Origin: Tridacna crocea
Taxonomy: Eukaryota > Mollusca > Bivalvia > Cardiida > Cardiidae
Assembly (NCBI GenBank): GCA_943736015.1
Contig: OX031065.1
Span: forward strand, 44,680,992-44,744,991
DNA: 64,000 bases
Direction: 5' to 3'
Of the stretch, positions 10,100-20,010 are shown piece after piece. Within the stretch, counting starts at the first letter, position 1. Every line of letters begins with the position of its first letter. Both the position numbers and the translations under genes were made by a program. The notes beneath the pieces are model-generated. The model was not told the DNA's origin. It saw only the letters and a program-made list of their open reading frames with translations, and did not search any database.

Positions 10100-10172
10100 G
10101 ATAGCGTAGATTCAAGATCAGACTGCACATTCTGTGCAGTCTGATCTTGATCTGTACTGTCTGCAAAAGGTC
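10100..10172. repeat. Palindrome R copy
   Basis: GTAGATTCAAGATCAGACTG faces CAGTCTGATCTTGATCTGTA. Confidence 0.8.
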
Positions 10173-11276
10173 CCTGAGCTGTGTAGCAGTCTAAGGATTA
10201 ATTAGTGACATTCATGAATAAATAATGCACTAGGTAACAGTGTACCCTTTGCTTGTTGTGTTTCCATATATGGCATGCATCCAGTGAGTGGCAACTGAAA
10301 TATATTCATCTAATTTCTGTACTGGCAGTCTCATTGCCACTTTAAGTGACCTATATTCAGGTCATAATGGCACAGTAAAAGCAGAAAAAAACAGCACATT
10401 GATACTGATTTGTTAGCTCACCTGAGCACACCGTGCTCAAGGGGAGCTTTTAGGATCACCTGGTGCCCGTCGTCAACAATTCTTTAAACATCAACTCCTC
10501 CTAAACTGCTGGGCCAATCTGGACCAAACTTGGCTGGAATGTTCCTTGGGAGGTCCTCTTTAAAAACTGTTCACAGAATTTGATTCCGTCAAAAACTAAT
10601 GGATTTTTTCTAAGAAATTCTTTAAAAATCTTCTTCTCTGAAGCTGCTAGCCAGATTTTAAAATAATTTCACAGAGACATTCCTTGGGTGACCCTTTTCA
10701 AATAGTGCTGACAGAATTTTGATCCATCAAGAAACATGGCTCTGGTGAATGGGGGGCTACTTTCACCATACAGAAACGAAGAAATTCTTAAAAATTCTTC
10801 TTCTCTGAAACCACTTGTCAGTTTTTGAAATAATTTCTCAGGGATGTTCTTTTGGTGACCCTTTTCAAAAAAGTGTTTTGTGAAATTTGATCCATCAAGA
10901 AACATGATTGTGGTGAATGGGGGCTACTTGCACTATACGGACATGAAGAAATTCTTCTTCTCTGAAACGGTTGGTCAGATTTTGAAATAATTTCAGAGAG
11001 ATGATCCTTGGGTGACCCTTTTCAAAAATTGTTCATGAAATTTTGATCCGTCAAGAAACATGGCTCTGGTGAATCGGGGCTTAACTTGCACTATATGGAA
11101 ATGGAAAAATTCTTGAAAATTCTTCTCTGAAACTCCTGGTCAGATTTTAAAATAATTTCTCAGGGATGTTCTTTTGTAACCCTTTTCCAAAAAAAAAGGA
11201 CATGAAGAAATTCTTGAAAATTCTTCTTCTCTGAAACGGCAGGTCAGATTTTAAAACGCTTTCACAGAAATGTTCC

Positions 11277-11505
11277 TTAACCCATTACCACACGAGAAAG
11301 TTTTAGACTGGTCCAAACTGAAAGCATTTGCAGACGACAAAAAAAAGGTGACTGAAAAATAGAAATTTGTTCTGGGAAGGGTAGAAAACACTGTGGGAAA
11401 AGGAGAAAATGCTGGTAACCAGCATTTTCTCCTTTTCCCACAGTGTTTTCAAAAGGCTTCTTTCTCAGGGGCGTCAAAAGTAGGGATTGTGTGGTAATGG
11501 GTTAA
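11277..11505 (+). mobile_element. TTAA-A element inside a Helentron unit
   Basis: TTAACCCATTACCACACGAG to GTGTGGTAATGGGTTAA with a perfect palindrome. It shares its right TTAA with the next copy. Confidence 0.85.
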
Positions 11506-11728
11506 CCCTTTCCCAAATGGCAAATTTTGGACCAGACCAAATTGAAAGCATTTGCAGACGACAATTCAACTCTTGCTGAAAAGATCACTTATGTCTATGA
11601 TAGGGTAGAAAACTTTGGGAAAAGGAGAAAATGCTGGTTACCAGCATTTTCTCCTTTTCCCACAATGTTTTCAAAAGGCTACTATTCCAGACCCTTAAAA
11701 ACCAGGGATTGTTTGGGAAAGGGTTTAA
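11502..11728 (+). mobile_element. TTAA-A element, second of a tandem pair
   Basis: TTAACCCTTTCCCAAATGGC to GTTTGGGAAAGGGTTTAA. The Helentron unit resumes directly afterwards with TGACCCTTTTCAAAAAGTG. Confidence 0.85.
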
Positions 11729-12042
11729 TGACCCTTTTCAAAAAGTGTATGCATGCAAATTTTTTATCCGTCAAGAAACATGGCTCTGGTGAATGGGGGC
11801 TACTTGCACTATATGGAAATTAATGAATTCCTAAAAAGTCTTCTTTTCTGAAACTGATGGTCAGATTTTGAAACGGCTTTTACAGGTGACCTTTTGAAAA
11901 TTGCTTGGCAAAATAATGATTTATTTTCCAGTGTTTCAATACCTCAAAAAAAAAAAAGGGGGCTATAGTCCTCTCAAAAATTTAGGTGAGCGATCCAGGG
12001 CCATCTTGGCCCTCTTGTTACTCGATATATTTATATATTTAA

Positions 12043-12649
12043 AGGTTGTTTTATACAGAGCGCGAACGCGAGCACGTCTAACGCGAACATGAATGCGAAC
12101 ATGACTTTTGAGCAGTTTTGCCATTCAAACAGAGATGGAATCTGAACACGGAAAACCGTCGACGGCTTTCAAAGCGGCTTGTCTTTGTCTTGCTGTGAGA
12201 GATAAAATTTGGTCATTTGGAATAATGGCGCAGGTAGAGTCAGACACAGAGGAGACCATGTCTTTGTAATCTTTGCTTTGTCATACAGTGCATGATTCTT
12301 CTCAATTTCAAGAATCATGGCTTCTGTCTTGTCCATTCTTCTCCAAACTTCACAAGCAAAGTAGACTGACGCCAGTGCCTAGCTTTTTCTTGGAATGGTC
12401 AGGAGTACAAGTTTCTATTTGTGGAAATGATGCAAGGGAAGTACCTGCTGATTGGTTGATAGCCAAAAAAGCTGCGTGACCTTCTCAGAAAATACGCCCA
12501 GGGGGCAATCAAGGCGGTCAATCGCAAATGCGAACAAATATTTGTTCGCATTTGCGTTTGCACTCTATTTGAACGGTTCCTATACAAATGACAAAAATAA
12601 TCCTTGACGAAAAATCACGTTTGCTTTCGAGCTCTGTATAAACGGACCT
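12043..12649. mobile_element. PIF/Harbinger-like element, 607 bp
   Basis: The ends AGGTTGTTTTATACAGAGC and GCTCTGTATAAACGGACCT are inverted with a few mismatches and flanked by TAA (12040-12042, 12650-12652). A 3-bp TWA duplication is typical of PIF/Harbinger. The subterminal part holds a perfect 34-bp palindrome (about 12520-12555, centred on CAAATATTTG). It carries a MADF-like peptide remnant. Confidence 0.6.
12169..12336 (-). pseudogene. MADF-like peptide remnant in a Harbinger-like element
   Basis: A 55-codon open frame starts at ATG 12336 and stops at 12169. The N-terminal part reads MDKTEAMILEIEKNHALYDK, resembling the start of a MADF domain (hydrophobic-x-x-V/I ... P/A-LYD). PIF/Harbinger transposons encode a second, DNA-binding protein of the Myb/SANT/MADF kind. 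After about residue 28 the similarity stops, so this looks like the first part of a lost gene. Confidence 0.35.
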
Positions 12650-12862
12650 TAACCCATTACCACACAGTCCCTACTTTTGACGCCCCTGAGAAAGAAGCCT
12701 TCAGAAAACATTGTGGGAAAAGGAGAAAAAGCTGTTAATCAGCATTTTCTCCTTTTCCCACAATGTTTTCTGTAACCGTTCACAAAACAAATTTCAAGTT
12801 TTTAGTTACTTTTATTTTGGCGTCTGCGATTTGCAAAGAATTAAATTGGTCTAGCGAGACAA
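12649..12862 (-). mobile_element. TTAA-A element, right end lost
   Basis: TTAACCCATTACCACACAGT opens it, and its TTAA overlaps the neighbouring element's edge. The palindrome has AAAAAGCTGTTAATCAGCAT. It fades at AAATTGGTCTAGCG. Confidence 0.7.
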
Positions 12863-12968
12863 AGAATATTGTCTGCGCTACAAGAAGTAACAAAGTAAGG
12901 TCTTCCGACCGACGGACACAACGGACCTACCAACCGACCAGCTGACCCTGATGGACATTAGCAAAGCA

Positions 12969-12998
12969 ATATACCCCCACTTTGGTGAAGGGGGCATA
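12969..12998 (+). repeat. 3' hairpin of an unidentified dispersed repeat
   Basis: ATACCCCCACTTTGG faces GAAGGGGGCAT. I know a similar terminus from bivalve repeats; the rest of the element is probably the preceding 12863-12968. Confidence 0.35.
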
Positions 12999-13107
12999 AT
13001 TAATTACCTTGTAAAGATGCCCCTGAATAAACCTTACAGGCATGTCAGTCTAGAAATGATCAAAGTTTTTACCTTTGCTGTTCATGTCCAGAATGTCTCG
13101 GCAAAGT

Positions 13108-13162
13108 GGACTATGTAGACCAAATGCGATGTTTTGAGAAGTCTGATCTTGGTCTACACTGG
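13108..13162. repeat. Palindrome R, worn copy
   Basis: TGTAGACCAAATGCGATG faces AGTCTGATCTTGGTCTACAC. Confidence 0.5.
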
Positions 13163-13284
13163 CTGCTGAAGCAACTCAAAAGTTGCGAAAGGAGCTATAA
13201 ACACTGGTGCAAACGACAAATTTTTGACTCTTCTAAATTAAGAGCATTCTACACACAACAAATTTGAAATTGGTACAAAGGAAC

Positions 13285-13501
13285 TTAACTCTTTACCAAA
13301 TGACAAAATTCTAGACTGTTCCAAATTGAAAGCAGTAACTGTTGCAGACAACAAAACAAATGTAACTCAAAAATTGAAATTTGTTTCCAGCAGGATAGAA
13401 AACATTGTGGGAAAAGGAGAAAATGCTGGTTACCACAATGCTTTCAAAAGGCTTCTTGCAAGGGTGTCGTGAAAAGTCGGGATTATGTGAAAGAGGGTTA
13501 A
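13285..13501 (+). mobile_element. TTAA-A element with half of the palindrome deleted
   Basis: TTAACTCTTTACCAAATGAC opens it and GAAAATGCTGGTTACC runs straight into ACAATGCTTTCAAAAGG, so the second palindrome arm is missing. It ends AAAGAGGGTTAA. Confidence 0.7.
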
Positions 13502-13627
13502 TGCTCTTCGACTTGATGGAAAAAAGTGTGGTAACCAGCATTTTCTCCTTTGCATTTTCCCCACAATGTTTTCAAAAGGCAAGTTTCTCTGGGTTGTGAA
13601 AGCTCACTATTATTTGGTAAAGGGTTG
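13502..13627 (+). mobile_element. TTAA-A right-half fragment
   Basis: GGTAACCAGCATTTTCTCC through ACAATGTTTTCAAAAGG to TTTGGTAAAGGGTTGA. Confidence 0.6.
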
Positions 13628-13636
13628 AGGGTTAAG

Positions 13637-13865
13637 TTAACCCTTTACCACACGAGAAAATTTTAGACTGGTCCAAATTGAAAGCATTTGCAGATGACAA
13701 AATAAAGGTGACTAAAAAATAGAAATTTGTTCTAGGAAGGGTAGAAAACACTGTGGGAAAAGGAGAAAATGCTGGTTACCAGCATTTTCTCCTTTTCCCA
13801 TAGTGTTTTCAAAAGGCTTCTTTCTCAGGGGCGTCAAAGGTAGGGATTGTGTGGTAATGGGTTAA
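13637..13865 (+). mobile_element. TTAA-A element
   Basis: TTAACCCTTTACCACACGAG to GTGTGGTAATGGGTTAA with a nearly perfect palindrome. It shares TTAA with the TTAA-B copy that follows. Confidence 0.85.
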
Positions 13866-14090
13866 CCCTTTACCCTATAAAGCATTTCTATGGCATCTCT
13901 AATTGACCCTAAATGGCAGCAAGGATGAAGCCGTTTCTTATGTGTAAATGAAACCTATTGATAGCATAGAAAACTTTGTGACAAAAGGTGAAACTGCTCG
14001 TCACGAGCAATTTCACCTTTTGCCACAATGTTTTCCAAAGGCTCCTACAAGCAATGTGTAGAAATGAGTATCTATGGAGTAAAGGGTTAA
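13862..14090 (+). mobile_element. TTAA-B element
   Basis: The ends are TTAACCCTTTACCCTATAAA and CTATGGAGTAAAGGGTTAA. The arms contain TCTCTAATTGACCCTAAAT and GAAATGAGTATC. The centre GGTGAAACTGCTCGTCACGA is palindromic. Confidence 0.85.
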
Positions 14091-14188
14091 GATTTAGAGG
14101 ATACTGTGTCTGGGACAGAAAACATTATTACAGGACAGGCTGACATTGTCACAGGAGATATGTGTCTGTGAATTGATTGTTATCAGAC

Positions 14189-14417
14189 TTAATCCTTTAC
14201 TCCATAAATACTCATTTCTACGCATTGCTTGTAGAAGCCTTTGGAAAACATTATGGCAAAAGGTGAAATTGCTCATGACGAGCAATTTCACCTTTTGCCA
14301 CAATGATTTCTATGTTATCAAAACGTGTCATATACACATAAGAAACAGCTTCATCCTTGCTGTTGTTTACCGTCAATTAGAGATACCATAGAAATGCCTT
14401 ATAGGGTAAAGGGTTAA
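14189..14417 (-). mobile_element. TTAA-B element
   Basis: TTAATCCTTTACTCCATAAA to TATAGGGTAAAGGGTTAA, in the opposite orientation to the copy at 13862, about 100 bp away. Confidence 0.85.
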
Positions 14418-14451
14418 TTGATAAGCTATCTCCACAAACTGTATCTACAGA

Positions 14452-14645
14452 CAGAGCTCCAGATAAGAGGGAGTGATGGTGTTCTAAATCCATTATTTAG
14501 CTTCAAAACCCTATGTTGTGGGTACTCATTAGCATCATCTCGACGAGATGATGCAAATGAGTACCTACAACATAGGGTTTAATTGAGAATAATAAATATT
14601 TTCAATTTTGAAATCAAAATTACTCTGGAGCTCTGTACAGACCAT
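14452..14645. mobile_element. 194-bp palindromic MITE (CAGAGCTCC type)
   Basis: The ends CAGAGCTCCAGA and TCTGGAGCTCTG are perfectly inverted, flanked by TACAGA on both sides (14446-14451 and 14646-14651). The centre is GCATCATCTCGACGAGATGA. Confidence 0.85.
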
Positions 14646-14829
14646 TATAGCTGTTCTGCCTGCAGACAAATTCTCTCGTCTTGCTTGTTACCTCTTCTGT
14701 CTCTAAGTTTTCATGAGTAGCCAGTAGGTGACTGCAAAAGATGACCGATTTTTGTTACACACAACTTGATGGATTCTGTAAGTGCATCTTATCTTGCCAC
14801 CTTGCCAGTATTAACCGTTTACCACACAA

Positions 14830-15554
14830 CAGGGTTTTCCATGACGCACAAATCCTGCGTCATTGACGCAATTTCAATGCAAATGACCCCCAAAATAAAT
14901 GACAGTGCGTCATTGGTGACGCAACTTTCCAAAATCTAAATAATGTACGAAGTTGAATGAAGCGTCATAATTCCAAGCTTGTTCTTGCTTCAATGTCAGA
15001 CGAACACCGATCTTTTTTTAACTACTGGGTTTATTTTAGATAAAAGTGGTTTTCCGGTAATTTATTTATAGAATCAGACAGGTTTATGCATTATTGCCGA
15101 AATGTATATTGGACACGTGTCGTAAATATGGGCCCAGTCAAAGTCGTGGTTGGGTTCTCTGTATTTCATTGCATGTTTTACACGACTTCCGGTATATAAA
15201 AGTACACATCACCGGTCTGTGCTGTTAGCGGAAAATAATGTCATGACGAAGAAAACTGTAGCATTCTTCTAACGTCTGCTTCCTACAACTGCCGATCAAG
15301 CCACGTCAAGCAGCGATTCAGACGAAAATGTTTGGTCTGTCAAAAAGTGGCATTGGCCTTTCCGTCAGAAATGATCGACCGACTTTTCAATCTTGGAAGT
15401 TGGTGTTTAAAGGTAAAATGCATTGTAAATTGTGTTTGAAATTGATAATGAGGAAATCCATATTTTTGACCCCCAAAATCAATGAAATGACCCGCAACTA
15501 ATGAGGAAGGGGGTCACAATGACCCCCAATTTTTAAAGCCGAGGGAAAACCCTG
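14830..15554 (+). mobile_element. hAT-like element, 725 bp
   Basis: The ends CAGGGTTTTCC and GGAAAACCCTG are perfect inverted repeats (the right end is preceded by GAG). The target CACACAA is duplicated at 14823-14829 and 15555-15561. Subterminal TGACGCA/TGCGTCA motifs recur several times, as expected for transposase-binding repeats. A second copy in the opposite orientation is at 41137-41865. Confidence 0.7.
15243..15440 (+). pseudogene. Remnant of a hAT-type transposase N-terminus
   Basis: ATG 15243 opens MTKKTVAFF followed by a stop. The next part in the same frame reads RLLPTTADQATSSSDSDENV. Further on, in another frame, comes SWKLVFKGKMHCKLCLK, a CxxC zinc-finger-like segment like those near the start of hAT/ZMYM-type transposases. 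The copy at 41342-41449 keeps the first stop as Tyr. The family assignment is inference. Confidence 0.4.
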
Positions 15555-15954
15555 CACACAATCCCTTCTTTTAACGACCCTGAAGAAAAGGCCTATTGAA
15601 AACATTATGGGAAAAAGAGAAAATGCTGGTAACCAGCATTTTGTCCTTTTCCCAGAATGTTTTCTAGCCTTTCCAAACAGAACTTTAGTTGAGCAGTCAC
15701 TTTTATTTTGACAGCTGCAAATGCTTTTAATTTGGACCAGTCCAAAATTTTTTTGTGTGGTAGAGTTAACTCTTTACCAAGTGACAAAAATGAATAGTAA
15801 TGAATAGTGTTTTATGGCCCGTCGACAACTTAGGTCATATTGGGCGCACTTACTCAGTAAACAATAATGCAAGGTGAAAGTAACATACATGTGCAACAAC
15901 ATAAGACAAACACGATAAATGAGGAATGGATGAAACACAAAATGATGCCCCTTT

Positions 15955-16290
15955 TGTCGCCTTTTACGACATGCATGCTGTCACTTTTGTTCCGCCAGAT
16001 GAAATGGCAGATGTGACGATTGCGGGACTGCAGTGGTTTATTCTTATACCCCCGATTAAACCACACGGGGTCCCACAGGCCAATTGATTCCCATTCCAAA
16101 CCCTATTTACATCAAGAAAAAAAATATAGGATTTGGAATAAGAACTACCCAGCCTGCTGCAATCCTACGAATTACGAGGAAAGCAGCCGTTTGTCTCTAA
16201 TTTTAGTCGCCTTCTACGACATGCCATAGAGAAAAGCTGAGGTCCTATTCTATAAAGTAAAAAACCCCCGGGACCCCACGGGGAACCAAG
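15955..16290 (-). repeat. Two tandem copies of a GGGGTCC-headed dispersed repeat
   Basis: The blocks TCGCCTTTTACGACATGC (about 15959) and TCGCCTTCTACGACATGC (about 16209) lie some 250 bp apart. Each is followed by a CCCCCG ... CACGGGG block (16050-16076 and 16265-16283). The reversed order GGGGTCC...GTCGTAAAAGGCGACTAA is one I associate with mollusc SINE-like repeats. Confidence 0.4.
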
Positions 16291-16494
16291 TGACAAATTC
16301 CAGACTGGTCCAAGTTGAAAGCATTTGCAGATGGCAAAATAAATGTGACTTTAAAATTGAAATTTGATTTTGGAAGGGTAGAAAACATTGTGAATAAAGG
16401 AGAAAATGCTGGTTACCAGCATTTTCTCCTTTTCTCACAATACTTTCAAAAGGCCTCTTTCTCAAAAAGTTGGGATTGTGTTGTAAAGAGTAAA
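16284..16494 (+). mobile_element. TTAA-A element, termini mutated
   Basis: AACCAAGTGACAAATTCCAG leads to the palindrome centre AATGCTGGTTACCAGCATTT and ends GTGTTGTAAAGAGTAAA. Neither TTAA survives. Confidence 0.7.
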
Positions 16495-16524
16495 AGTTTC
16501 CTTATGCTCTTACTGAAGTGATTT

Positions 16525-16690
16525 TAGATATGGTGGAAGAAAACATTTTAGGAAAAGGAGAAAAAGCCAGTTACCAGCATTTTCTCTTTTCCTTACAATG
16601 TTTTATATCGCGTAAAAAAGCAAGCTTTGTCATTTGAGTTACATTTCACCAATTTGCTGTCATCAAATGCTTGTGGCTGGCTAAGATCAC
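16525..16690 (+). mobile_element. Decayed TTAA-A element
   Basis: The centre is GCCAGTTACCAGCATTTTC. Most of both arms has drifted. Confidence 0.45.
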
Positions 16691-18153
16691 ATAATTATGT
16701 GATTGCTTCATATCATCTTTTCTCACATAGGTCATGTTTGAAATTCAAACAAATCTACAATTTTTTGCCTCTGGTATAGGCCGTTACAGAAACTTGGTTA
16801 CTTCCCTTTGATGATTATCTCCCTTGTGGAAATTAAAAAATCATAGGGGATCCCTGGTTTTACAAGGCAAGGAATTAAAAAAAAACGATACAAAAAGAAA
16901 AATGGATTCTGACATGCAATTAAAACAGTGACCTATAACATTGCATAAATTATGAGAACAGAATTCATTTGGACAGGAAACATACATCATTTGGTGTCGA
17001 ATGTAAAATAGTCTTACCCTCTGTAACTATTCAGCTCCACTGGCCAAAGGCCAGCGGGCTTATGTTATAGCCAGGTTTCTATGTGTGTGTGCTTGCTTGT
17101 ATGCATGAGTGTGTTAAATTCTATTTCAAACATCTTCTTTTCTGAAACTACCGATTAAATTTTCATGAAACTGCACAGAAATGATCCTGCCATGGTCTTC
17201 TTTAGAATTCCTTGAAAGCATTTGATTCTGTCAAATACTCTGGTTGCCATGGAAACAAAACTGAAAAATATTGAAAATCTTTGAAAATCTTCTTGTCTGT
17301 TTAACGATAAGGTCTATGACTACCAAACTTTGCATATAGCTTTATCTAGTTGACCTCTACAAAGTTTTTTTCAAAAAATAGCTCAGGGTATTAAAATTGA
17401 CCCCACCCCATGGAGTGTTATATGGGCTCATATAGGGAAAACTTTAAAATACCTATGGTACCTACCCATAGGGCCTAGGGCTACCAAATTTGGCATTTAT
17501 CTTTATCAAGTGAGTGTCTACCAGGAGTGCCCAAAATATAGCTCTTGGGCCTAATTTAGCCTGGCCATGGGGGTCACAATTTTTATATGGGCTTATACAG
17601 TACAGTCACCGCGAATCTTCGAGAATTCGCGCATCACGCGCGAATTCTTAAATTTTTCCGCGCAAATTTTCCGTGAAATTTGAGGGGAATTAACATGATC
17701 CGCGCGCGAGACTGAAAATTAGTTACGCGAACTTTCGCGGGAGGATTCAGATACACCGCGCGAAGCTTCACGCACACCGCGCGAAGTTTCCCGCGCGGAT
17801 TTTTTACTTCACGCAACAAATTCATTGGCCTCCACGCTAGAATTTATAAGCTTAAGCTTACACAAGGGAATTCAAAAGATTTAATTGTCTAATTCAAAGG
17901 CCTCATCTTATCACGCAATGTTGACAATTATCGTAGGAAAGGTGTGAATATTATAAAGAGATGTTTGACATTTACAGGCAATTATCGATCTAACGGATAT
18001 GGTACAGTCTAAATGTATACGAATTATGCTTAAAAGCTTATATAGTTTCGGCGTGTTTTCAAGTTGAAATACCTGCTTGAAATAATTATGTTCTTACCTG
18101 TTTTGACCAACAAGAAGACGATTTTCTGATATGAGCTGAGTCATAGTTAAATA

Positions 18154-18222
18154 GCAGATGGTGTACATCCAAGGTCAGACTGCACGTTCTGCTATGTCTG
18201 ATGTGTACCTACACCGTCCGCC
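18154..18222. repeat. Palindrome R, diverged copy
   Basis: GGTGTACATCCAAGGTCAGA faces GTCTGATGTGTACCTACACC. Confidence 0.6.
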
Positions 18223-18321
18223 ATCTTGCCATCGGCAGAGTAATTTTGAACAATCAAAAATGTAAAATAATCCATCATCAACATGATTTCACGCCTATCA
18301 CGGGTACACATGTGTTTGTAG

Positions 18322-18553
18322 TTAACCTTTCAAACCCAAGTTTTTACGGCCATGATAAAAAGGCCTCTAAAAATCATTGTGGAAAAGGAGAAAATAACCT
18401 GATAAACTTCTTTTTCTCCTTTTCTAACATCATCTATTACTCTATTACTAATCTGGTTTCTATCGATGACAATAATCTCATTTGAACTTCATGTAAATTG
18501 TCGTCAGCAACATTTTTTGAATTTAGACCAGTCCAACTTTTTGTCGTTTTTCT
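18322..18553 (-). mobile_element. Decayed TTAA-A element
   Basis: TTAACCTTTCAAACCC, GTGGAAAAGGAGAAAAT and TTTAGACCAGTCCAAC remain. Confidence 0.5.
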
Positions 18554-19235
18554 GAAGAGACTGGAGGTATGACGTAAGTTGCGAATCATTTGAAGCGAGA
18601 ATGTTGTACTGCACGTGTTTGTAGTCAATATTTACGAGTGTTATGCTCCAAATTAAACAAAAAATTATACCCTGCTACAAGTACACTGCCAGTCAACACA
18701 AAATACTCACGCAATAACCAAATATCATGCTTGCCTTATAGTAGCTGATAACGTTTTGAAGCATTTAGGAATGGTTGTTTCTTGAACACCTGGGCAAACG
18801 TGTCACATGTTTTGTGTAGTCAGCAGAAAAAAGGGTCCGCTGTTTTCTTAAAGCATTTCCTTGCAGCCAAAATTGGAAGACAAAAAGATGCATACGATAA
18901 TGCATTACATTTAAATATACACGTAAATGGATTAAAAATAAACAATTCGGTGTTGCATATTCATAAATTCTTCAACTGATCTAGAGGGATTACACAGTTA
19001 TGGTTTAAACCATTTCCCTCAAAGTCACAGGTATGATTTTCCACGCTTAGAACTGCGGAAGGTGACTTTTACTTACCTAAATTCAAGGTCTTCCTGGTAC
19101 GTTGCAAACTAGCTCTCGTGAGAAACGTCTAGCCGAGTTTTTGAGAAATTTTCTTTCATTCTGAGTTTTATTCTTTTTACGTAATGCTCGCCCATTCGGC
19201 CGGAAAAAAAAAAACGCAATAGTAAAGCTCAAGGA

Positions 19236-19418
19236 TGAGACTCTTTACTGCACAGTTCCAACTTTTAAAGACCCCGAGAAAGAAAGCTTTTGAAAACATT
19301 GTGGGAAAATGAGAAAATGCAAAATCAAATTTCAATTTCTGATTCAATTTGATTTTGCCGTCTGCAACTACTTTTAATTTGGACTAGTCCAACACGTTGT
19401 CGTTTCGTGAAGACTTAA
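19236..19418 (-). mobile_element. TTAA-A element with internal deletion
   Basis: CCCGAGAAAGAAAGCTTTTG, GTGGGAAAATGAGAAAATGC, then a direct jump to AAATTTCAATTTCTG and TTTGGACTAGTCCAAC. The second palindrome arm is missing. Confidence 0.5.
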
Positions 19419-19459
19419 TCCGTGCTGTTATCCCCTCTTGCGTGTAGCCCTATACATGT

Positions 19460-19690
19460 ACGAAACAAAGAATAAACTTTAGACTTGTCAAAACTGACAG
19501 TAGTTGCAAATGACAATCAAGTGTTTCTTGTAACATTGTAAGTGAAATCGAGTCAAAATGTGAGAATCGGGGAAACATTTCATAACGGCAATTTCTTCTG
19601 TTCTCACACCTGGTTTCATGCACCTCTTTCAAAGGGTTATTTTTAAGGGTCGCGTGTTTAAGGAAACAAAGCATTTCTTCATCCCTGTAC
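19460..19690 (+). mobile_element. Decayed element, probably TTAA-type
   Basis: ACTTTAGACTTGTCAAAACT and CAAATGACAATCAAG resemble the TTAA-A left arm; the palindrome centre is not recognisable. Confidence 0.3.
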
Positions 19691-19930
19691 CAAAATATAA
19701 CGTTTTACTGGCATTGAAGACTTCGGCTTCAGGAATCTTTGAAAGAAAGGAAATTCTTTCTTCCTGTTTTGCAAGAACTTTAAATTATAGCGTATGAAAT
19801 CTTCCATCATTTGTAGCCTGCAAATGCTTCAGAAACATGTCTATTAACCCTTTAACACACAATGCCAATGTGACAAGATTACGAAAACAAACAGATATCT
19901 GATTAAACAATGAGCTATCGTTCAATGCAG

Positions 19931-20010
19931 AAAGTTGGTTGGCTTACTAGGGTAAGAATCGAACCCAGTCGACCAATATACATGTAGAACCTTCGTTGAG
20001 CAGTTAAAAA
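19931..20010 (-). repeat. tRNA-like fragment
   Basis: The minus strand has an A-box-like ACTGCTCAACGAAGG and a B-box-like TGGGTTCGATTCTTACC about 40 nt later. It is too diverged to fold as a tRNA and is probably a SINE head. Confidence 0.3.

Larger units (their letters stand above)
10415..12018 (+). mobile_element. Helentron-like element with tandem core, interrupted
   Basis: The 5' end AGCTCACCTGAGCAC folds back on GTGCTCAAGGGGAGCT. About 160-167-bp units follow, each with ATTTCACAGAGA-type and GAAACATGGCTCTGGTGAAT motifs. The 3' end has CAGGTGAGC, then a hairpin AGGGCCATCTTGGCCCT and CTTGT. Two TTAA-A elements (11277-11728) interrupt the array. This copy lacks the GTCCGTCGTCC stretch and is more diverged than those at 51815 and 61980. 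Confidence 0.8.
14811..15769 (-). mobile_element. TTAA-A element split by a hAT-like insertion
   Basis: TTAACCGTTTACCACACAA is interrupted at 14830 and resumes at 15555 with CACACAATCCCTTCTT, then the palindrome AATGCTGGTAACCAGCATTT and the right end TGTGTGGTAGAGTTAA. Confidence 0.85.
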
